DNA of 64,000 nucleotides, from assembly GCA_016285515.1 (NCBI GenBank), contig JAEEQW010000003.1:58316-122315 (forward strand), given 5' to 3'. The stretch is from Bacteroidales bacterium. Its GTDB lineage: Bacteria; Bacteroidota; Bacteroidia; Bacteroidales; BM520. The notes under the pieces were generated by a model. That model saw only the letters and a list, made by a program, of their open reading frames with translations. It searched no databases and had not been told where the DNA came from. A program made the position numbers and the translations under genes. Positions 58,851 through 64,000 of this stretch are shown one piece after another; within the stretch, counting starts at the first letter, position 1; every line of letters starts with the position of its first letter.

Positions 58851-60116
58851 ATGGATATTTTTGAAAGAATGAAGAGGGATGCTGGTCCGTTGGGACAGTA
58901 TCAAAAAATAGCAGAAGGTTATTTTATGTTTCCAAATCTTACAGGTGAATTGGGACCGCACATGAGGTTTAACGGAAGAGAAGTCCTCGTATGGAGTCTC
59001 AACAATTATTTGGGACTTGCAAACCATCCTGAAGTAAGAAAGGCTGATGCCGAAGCTTGCGAAAAATACGGTATGGCTTATCCGATGGGAGCCAGGGCAA
59101 TGTCGGGTCAGACCAAATATCATCGTCAGCTTGAGGAGGAACTTGCTGCTTTCGTCCATAAGCCTTCATGCTATCTTCTGAACTTCGGCTATCAAGGGAT
59201 GAATTCCATTATCGACTGTCTGTGTGACAAAAGAGGCCGTGACGTTATCGTTTACGATGCTGAGGCTCATGCGTGCATCATCGATGGTATGCGTATGACT
59301 AACTGCAAACGTTTCAGTTATATACATAATGATATGGCAAGTCTTGAAAAACGTCTTGTCAATGCGACTCGTCTTGCAAATGAGCAGGGTGGTGGAGTCC
59401 TCGTAATTACAGAAGGTGTATTCGGAATGACCGGTGCGATAGGTAACCTCAAAGGTATTACCGACCTTAAAGAGAAATATAATTTCCGTCTTCTTGTTGA
59501 TGATGCTCATGGTATAGGAACTATGGGTAAGACTGGTGCCGGCACAGGTGAATATTTCGGTGTTCAGGATAAGATAGATGTTTATTTCGGGACATTTGCA
59601 AAGTCATTTGCAGGTATTGGTGCGTTTGTCGCTTCCGAAAAAACAATCATTGATTACCTGAAATACAACATGCGTTCACAGATTTATGCAAAGTCACTGC
59701 CTATGCCAATGACCATCGGTGCCCTGAAACGTCTGGATCTCATTAGAAAACATCCTGAATATAAGGATAAATTATGGGAGAACGTTCATGCTCTGCAGTC
59801 AGGTCTTAAGGAGCGCGGGTTCAATATTGGAAGAACTGAATCATGTGTTACGCCTGTATATTTCAAGAGTTCCGTATCCGAAGCCTCAAATATGGCATAC
59901 GCATTGCGGGAAGAGTTTAACATCTTCTGTTCGGTAGTATTGTATCCTGTCATTCCTAAGGGTGAGATTATATTCAGACTTATACCTACAGCTGCCCATT
60001 CTCTTGATGATGTCAATTACACTCTCGAAAGTTTCGGTAAGTTGAAGGACAAACTCGATTCAGGCTATTATGATACTGGCGAGGTTGTCAAAATTCCTGA
60101 ATTGATTGAAGAATAA
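58851..60116 (+). CDS. Alpha-oxoamine synthase, probable serine palmitoyltransferase
   Basis: A 421-residue PLP enzyme that condenses an amino acid with an acyl-CoA. Motifs: WSLNNYLGLANHPEVRKAD, the AYPMGARAMSGQT segment, LLNFGYQGM, the Asp/His pair VDDAHGIGTMG and the Schiff-base Lys in GTFAKSFAGIGAF (FAKS). Close relatives are conserved in Bacteroidota and one Porphyromonas member is linked to sphingolipid synthesis, so serine palmitoyltransferase is my first guess; KBL- or BioF-like activity is possible. It is monocistronic, beside the acyl-ACP thioesterase gene, which also handles acyl chains. Confidence 0.82.
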   Translation: MDIFERMKRDAGPLGQYQKIAEGYFMFPNLTGELGPHMRFNGREVLVWSLNNYLGLANHPEVRKADAEACEKYGMAYPMGARAMSGQTKYHRQLEEELAAFVHKPSCYLLNFGYQGMNSIIDCLCDKRGRDVIVYDAEAHACIIDGMRMTNCKRFSYIHNDMASLEKRLVNATRLANEQGGGVLVITEGVFGMTGAIGNLKGITDLKEKYNFRLLVDDAHGIGTMGKTGAGTGEYFGVQDKIDVYFGTFAKSFAGIGAFVASEKTIIDYLKYNMRSQIYAKSLPMPMTIGALKRLDLIRKHPEYKDKLWENVHALQSGLKERGFNIGRTESCVTPVYFKSSVSEASNMAYALREEFNIFCSVVLYPVIPKGEIIFRLIPTAAHSLDDVNYTLESFGKLKDKLDSGYYDTGEVVKIPELIEE

Positions 60117-60161
60117 TCTATGATGTTTTGAGTTACCTGTATTTAAAGGTACCACATAAGA

Positions 60162-62165
60162 TTACGGTACGGCGATGATTGACATCTCGACTATGTTGAC
60201 ATCGCCGTTTTCTGTGACTATCTCGATACGGCTGATATCTTCACGCATCCATGATGGGATTACGCTTAATGATATGTACAGTGCTTCGTTGCCAGCATTG
60301 GCGTTTACATCCTTCAGAAGGAATCCGCTCTTCTTGGCGTTGAACTTGTATAAGTTGACATAGATTTTTGGAGTCTTGTCATCAGTGGATTTGATGATTA
60401 TTTTGAGGTAATTGTTTTTGCGGTCTTTCGGCAGCAGTTTCTCAAAATCGAAGTTCTGTTTTGAACCTGCAGTGATGGTGACAGGTGCGGTTACCAGTTG
60501 TCTGACGACATTGTTGTTGAGCAGGGTGGTTATTTCATTGATGCTTTGTTGTGCCGTAGGGTCATCTTTGTAAGTCTTGAGTATTGATGCGTATCCTGCC
60601 AAGGCTTTGTCATATTGGCCTTTGCTGTAACTCAACTGGCTTTCGTTCAGCAGTTTTGTGTAAGCGTCCGATTGATTGGTGGGGCTAATTTTGTTCTGCG
60701 GTTCTTCGTGTGGTTTCCTGTCAGCGTCAGCGGTTTTGTTTTGTGTTTTCTGCTCGGTTGCGGGCTGTTGGTCAGTGCCTTTTGTCTCGTTTGCTGCTTT
60801 TTTCTGTTCTTCATTTGCAGCGGATAGTTCCTGCGGTTTGTCTTTACTGTTGTCTTGGACAGTTTTTGTCTTTTCGTTATTTTTCTGAGTTTCTGCTTTT
60901 TTGTCGGCTGCAGCGAGTTTGGCGGCTTCTCTGTCAAGTTTCAGTTGGTAGAGAGAATCTGCTCTGTGCTTTTTTGAGGCAATGTTTTCGTCAGGTTTGA
61001 TGTCCAAAGCCATGGAATAATATCTGGATGCATTTTCGTAGTCTTTGGAAGCGTATGCGTCTTTTGCCATGTCAACGAAATTGTCGAAATTCATGTCATC
61101 GATTTGTCGCTGTGTTAGGATGGAGTCAACCATGGCTTTTTGTGAAAGGAATAATGAATCTTGGGGTAGTAGGGCAAGACCTTTCTGAATGTGAGACTGT
61201 GCGGTTACGAACTGCTTTGCAGCGATTGTCTCGCTGATGTTGGTTCTGATGGTGGCTATTTCGTTTGCTTTGGCATTTTGTGTGTCGATTGCGTTGTTGA
61301 TTTTATTTATCATTGTACGCGGGTATTCTTCAGTAGGTTTGTATGTCAATGCTTCCGAGAAGAATTCTTTTGCCGTGTCGTAAGCGTGTTGTGTGAATGC
61401 CGAATCGCCCTTGTTTATGGCTGTGAGATAGCTTGTTTCAAGTTGGGCTGCATCAGTCTGCGTTTTCAGGATTTCGTTCAGCTTGTCTTTTGGGTATGCT
61501 TCGTTTGGCTGCAGCTCCAATGCTTTCTGATAATAGACTTTTGCCTGTTCGAGATCATTGTTTGCCATAAATCTGTCTGCATAGAAGATGTTGTCATCAT
61601 ATTCTTTCTGCGAGGCATTTTTCTTGACCATGATATCGTCTATTTCAACGATGCGGTTTGAGGAATGTGCATCACCTGGCTTGATTACGAGAGCATCCTT
61701 ATATGTTTTCTTGGCCATTTCGTAATTCTGGCTTTCGTAGTATTTGTCGGCAGTTGCGATGAGATTGTCAAAGCGTTTGTCCACATTCGGGTCAGTAATG
61801 AATTGGCTTAAATCTCTCAGTTTGGTTTTTGGAAAATTGGCATCCGGTTTAATCAGAAGAGCTGCATTGAAACAGATGTATGCAAGTTCGTAATTCTGGT
61901 TTTTGTTTGCATTGTTGCCGTCAAGAATACATTTCTGAAACTGGTCGTTGGCGAATGTTTCGTCCGACAGTTTCTTTTGGATTTCTTCAATTCGCTTTGA
62001 TATTCTGCCATCGGGATTGTCGATGCTGTTGTATATGAACAAAGATTCGGCGAATTTGTCATCTTTGTAGAGTTCATCGGCTTTGTTTACGTCTGTCAGC
62101 ATTGTCTGGGCGTAAACTGACAAGCCTGTTGTTATTGCTAAGATTATTATGAGTAGTTTTTTCAT
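60162..62165 (-). CDS. Exported TPR-repeat protein, 667 aa
   Basis: Signal MKKLLIIILAITTGLSVYAQ, then at least seven TPR-like units with recurring LxxKPxxxYP steps (e.g. YESQNYEMAKKTYKDALVIK, NDLEQAKVYYQKALELQPNE, YASKDYENASRYYSMALDIK), a Lys/Glu/Gln/Thr-rich low-complexity stretch around 415-500, one more TPR (QLSYSKGQYDKALAGYASIL) and a C-terminal ~110-residue beta domain ending NIVEMSIIAVP. No enzyme signature; a periplasmic scaffold is likely. I chose ATG 62165 as the signal peptide start; ten more residues are possible. Follows lolD by 19 bases. Confidence 0.8.
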   Translation of the reverse strand: MKKLLIIILAITTGLSVYAQTMLTDVNKADELYKDDKFAESLFIYNSIDNPDGRISKRIEEIQKKLSDETFANDQFQKCILDGNNANKNQNYELAYICFNAALLIKPDANFPKTKLRDLSQFITDPNVDKRFDNLIATADKYYESQNYEMAKKTYKDALVIKPGDAHSSNRIVEIDDIMVKKNASQKEYDDNIFYADRFMANNDLEQAKVYYQKALELQPNEAYPKDKLNEILKTQTDAAQLETSYLTAINKGDSAFTQHAYDTAKEFFSEALTYKPTEEYPRTMINKINNAIDTQNAKANEIATIRTNISETIAAKQFVTAQSHIQKGLALLPQDSLFLSQKAMVDSILTQRQIDDMNFDNFVDMAKDAYASKDYENASRYYSMALDIKPDENIASKKHRADSLYQLKLDREAAKLAAADKKAETQKNNEKTKTVQDNSKDKPQELSAANEEQKKAANETKGTDQQPATEQKTQNKTADADRKPHEEPQNKISPTNQSDAYTKLLNESQLSYSKGQYDKALAGYASILKTYKDDPTAQQSINEITTLLNNNVVRQLVTAPVTITAGSKQNFDFEKLLPKDRKNNYLKIIIKSTDDKTPKIYVNLYKFNAKKSGFLLKDVNANAGNEALYISLSVIPSWMREDISRIEIVTENGDVNIVEMSIIAVP

Positions 62166-62184
62166 TTTCAATAAGTTGAGAGTT

Positions 62185-62847
62185 TTAACGGACAATGTTT
62201 CCGTCTATCATTGTTAGTCTGGTGTCGGCCATTTGTGCGAACGATTCGTTATGAGTTACGATAACGCAGGTTATTCCGATTTCATCTCGGAGGGAGAAAA
62301 AGAGTTTATGCAGTTCTGCTGCGTTTTCCGAGTCGAGGTTGCCCGACGGTTCATCTGCAAGAATGATTTCGGGTGAATTGATAAGTGCACGGGCGACTGC
62401 CACGCGTTGTTGTTCACCTCCTGACAGTTCTGAAGGCTTATGTTCGGCTCGGTGTTCCATCGACAGCATTTCGAGCAGATGCATGGCTTTTGTCTCTGCC
62501 GTCTTCTTGCTGCTGCCTGCTATATATGCTGGGATGCAGACATTTTCCAATGCTGTAAATTCAGCAAGCAGATGATGGAACTGAAATATGAATCCAATGT
62601 TTTTGTTTCTGAATTCCGACAGTTTCTTGTCATTGAATTTGAAAACATCGGTTCCATTATATGTGACAGTACCCTTGTCGGGACGGTCGAGAGTGCCTAT
62701 AATGTGCAGGAGTGTGGATTTTCCGGCTCCCGATGCTCCTACAAGGGAAATAATCTCATGAGGATGTATTTCAAGGTCGATGCCTTTGAGCACATGAAGG
62801 TTGCCGTAGCTTTTATGGATACCTGTCAGCTTTATTATCGGTTCCAT
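62185..62847 (-). CDS. lolD: Lipoprotein-releasing ABC transporter ATPase LolD
   Basis: ATPase of the LolCDE complex that extracts lipoproteins from the inner membrane. The 220-residue protein has Walker [12 protein letters not shown]-loop [17 protein letters not shown], signature [15 protein letters not shown], Walker [12 protein letters not shown] and the switch His in [20 protein letters not shown] is typical of LolD in the MacB/LolD group. No lolC/E gene is nearby. It sits five bases downstream of xseB. Confidence 0.9.
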   Translation of the reverse strand: MEPIIKLTGIHKSYGNLHVLKGIDLEIHPHEIISLVGASGAGKSTLLHIIGTLDRPDKGTVTYNGTDVFKFNDKKLSEFRNKNIGFIFQFHHLLAEFTALENVCIPAYIAGSSKKTAETKAMHLLEMLSMEHRAEHKPSELSGGEQQRVAVARALINSPEIILADEPSGNLDSENAAELHKLFFSLRDEIGITCVIVTHNESFAQMADTRLTMIDGNIVR

Positions 62848-62852
62848 TTGTG

Positions 62853-63056
62853 TTATATGGTTTTGAATTGTTCGAGTATCTTTTTGCTTTCTTCTTCGGT
62901 AAGTTTCAGCTTGTCACGGCAGATTCTGATGAGATCGCTTGCGCGCTTGAGCTTTTCCGTCAGTTCATCTACGCCAATGGCATTGTCTTCCATGCTCTGA
63001 TATATGTCGTTCAGTTCTTGTAATGCGGTTTCGTAAGTAATTTTATTATCTTTCAT
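62853..63056 (-). CDS. xseB: Exodeoxyribonuclease VII small subunit
   Basis: A 67-residue helical protein that binds the large subunit to form the single-strand exonuclease. Sequence [40 protein letters not shown] and [16 protein letters not shown] is characteristic. Its start overlaps the xseA stop by 11 bases. Confidence 0.93.
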   Translation of the reverse strand: MKDNKITYETALQELNDIYQSMEDNAIGVDELTEKLKRASDLIRICRDKLKLTEEESKKILEQFKTI

Positions 63057-64000
63057 TAGATTTTATTTTAGTTGTTTTGCTTTCTATTTTCCCGTTATAT
63101 AATTGAGTCTCAATGATGTCACCTTCCTTGATGCAGTTTGCGTCGGTTATTGCTTTTCCATTGAGATATGAAATGCTGTATCCTCTTTTCAAGATGTTTA
63201 AAGGGCTAAGTAGTTTTATCGCTGCCTCGTAATTGTCAAGTTTTATCTTGTCGGAGTTCAGTTTCATTGTGACATTTTTTGATATGTTATCAACGATTCT
63301 GGTAAGATTATTATTGTAAGTTGTCAGTTTTAGTAGTGCATATTTTGTCATGTCGTCACCTGTACGCGTAAGTAAATTGTTGTTGTAGGCGATTATTGCA
63401 GAAGGTTTTGTGATGATTAGTGATGCGATGTTGTTGAGGCTGTTCTTGAAATAGTCTATCTGGCGGGAAGTGAATTTTATGATGTTGTCCTGCAACGTAT
63501 TGAGAGCCTCTTCAAATCTTGCAAAACCCGACAGCACGAAATTTGCGGCTTCCGTAGGGGTTTTCATCTGCGCGGCAGAAACCATGTCGGCGACAGATGT
63601 GTCGGTGGAGTGTCCGATTCCTGTGATGACGGGGATTGGGAATGTCGCTATTTCGTAGGCGAGCTCGTAGTTGTCATAACAGTTCATGTCTATGTCGCCT
63701 CCGCCTCCTCTTATGAGGATGACAGCATTGAAACAGTCGGAGTTCATTTTTATTTCCTCGAAGGCCGCAATTTGTGATGAGACTGCAATATTGCCTTGAA
63801 GTGCCGCATTGTAGAGTTTTGTGAAAATTGAATATTGTTCTGCGTATTCACCTATTGTCTGCATGAAATCGTTATATCCTTTGCTGCTGTCTGCCGAAAT
63901 GATTGCGAGTTTCTGCAGAAGCCAAGGCATCGGAATGCTTTTGTTCAAATCCATAACTCCTTCCTCTGTAAGTCTGTCAATGGTCTGTCGCTTTTCGTAA
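63046..64000 (-). CDS. xseA: Exodeoxyribonuclease VII large subunit (5' end beyond window)
   Basis: Degrades single-stranded DNA to oligonucleotides. The frame runs unbroken into the right edge; the last codons there read RQTIDRLTEEGVMDLNKS, matching the region after the N-terminal OB fold, which lies outside. The catalytic core has KLAIISADSSKGYNDFMQTI, AVILIRGGGGDIDMNCYDNY, TGIGHSTDTSVADMVSAAQ and KTPTEAANFV, then coiled coil and the C-terminal LSPLNILKRGYSI. An internal ATG at 63954 should not be taken as the start. Confidence 0.95.
   Translation of the reverse strand, partial: YEKRQTIDRLTEEGVMDLNKSIPMPWLLQKLAIISADSSKGYNDFMQTIGEYAEQYSIFTKLYNAALQGNIAVSSQIAAFEEIKMNSDCFNAVILIRGGGGDIDMNCYDNYELAYEIATFPIPVITGIGHSTDTSVADMVSAAQMKTPTEAANFVLSGFARFEEALNTLQDNIIKFTSRQIDYFKNSLNNIASLIITKPSAIIAYNNNLLTRTGDDMTKYALLKLTTYNNNLTRIVDNISKNVTMKLNSDKIKLDNYEAAIKLLSPLNILKRGYSISYLNGKAITDANCIKEGDIIETQLYNGKIESKTTKIKSNER

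Noticed and set aside
61191..61661. Plus-strand Cys/Phe-rich 156-codon frame
   Set aside because: Antisense to the TPR repeats; its odd composition is what TPR codons give on the other strand.
1..64000. CRISPR array, insertion sequence, rRNA operon or known defence system
   Set aside because: No regularly spaced repeats, transposase, integrase, rRNA sequence or Cas, restriction or retron-type genes were seen in reading both strands.

Overview
The window reads as a chromosomal segment of a moderately AT-rich member of the Bacteroidota, most likely order Bacteroidales. Nearly every transcription start region carries the Bacteroidetes -7 box TAnnTTTG, Shine-Dalgarno sequences are weak, and the gene families are typical of the phylum: Rpb6-type RNA polymerase omega, BamD, DUF4835, a GldI-like FKBP lipoprotein, a type IX secretion sorting tail on a protease, Omp28, a secreted protein labelled 'asparagine synthetase B' in relatives, BaiN-type flavoprotein, acyl-ACP thioesterase and an alpha-oxoamine synthase of the serine palmitoyltransferase kind. 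No insertion sequence, integrase, rRNA or CRISPR array was seen.

Layout. 0-4 kb: start of a probable pyrF, prfA, folA, tRNA-His, a secreted subtilisin-like protease and an XRE-type regulator with three palindromic sites upstream. 4.2-11.4 kb: nrnA, GldI-like FKBP and galK; then bamD, Rpb6/omega, DUF4835 and recN; then rplS. 11.4-19.5 kb: mtaB diverging from a polysaccharide-deacetylase-like gene and a FemAB/GNAT gene; ferritin, meaB, glutamine synthetase and a secreted M64 peptidase. 19.7-26.9 kb: a tightly packed grpE-dnaJ, ABC exporter, hutI-ftcD run. 26.9-29.5 kb: tRNA-Asp, an HD hydrolase, a small accessory patch on the minus strand (58-aa ORF, acidic 147-aa protein, basic 146-aa protein, 3' remnant of a DUF4417 gene) and a Fur-family regulator. 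29.5-44.3 kb: 'AsnB-like' secreted protein, dnaB, recR, a small basic protein, a dihydrouridine synthase, a flavoprotein, dnaX, arcC-clpS-purine nucleoside phosphorylase, alkaline phosphatase-sialidase, and dnaA with an RsmI-like methylase. 44.7-49.7 kb: YigZ, a 5'-nucleotidase, prmC and an Omp28-dockerin protein. 49.8-56.6 kb: one long minus-strand run dapA, outer membrane barrel, lpdA, rfbC, uvrA, retropepsin. 56.7-64 kb: MATE exporter, acyl-ACP thioesterase, alpha-oxoamine synthase, then xseA-xseB-lolD-TPR protein.

Most genes are housekeeping: replication and repair (dnaA, dnaB, dnaX, recN, recR, uvrA, xseAB), translation (prfA with its modifying enzyme prmC, rplS, mtaB, dus, two tRNAs), proteostasis (grpE, dnaJ, clpS-like) and envelope or secreted functions (bamD, lolD, DUF4835, S8 and M64 peptidases, Omp28). 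The two observations I rate highest are an 11-adenine run inside dnaX, where a shift in either direction meets a stop within a few codons and would yield a gamma-type product of about 371 residues, and the accessory patch at 27.8-29.05 kb, where an overlapping basic/acidic gene pair follows the tail of a DUF4417 gene cut off at a fur-type promoter.
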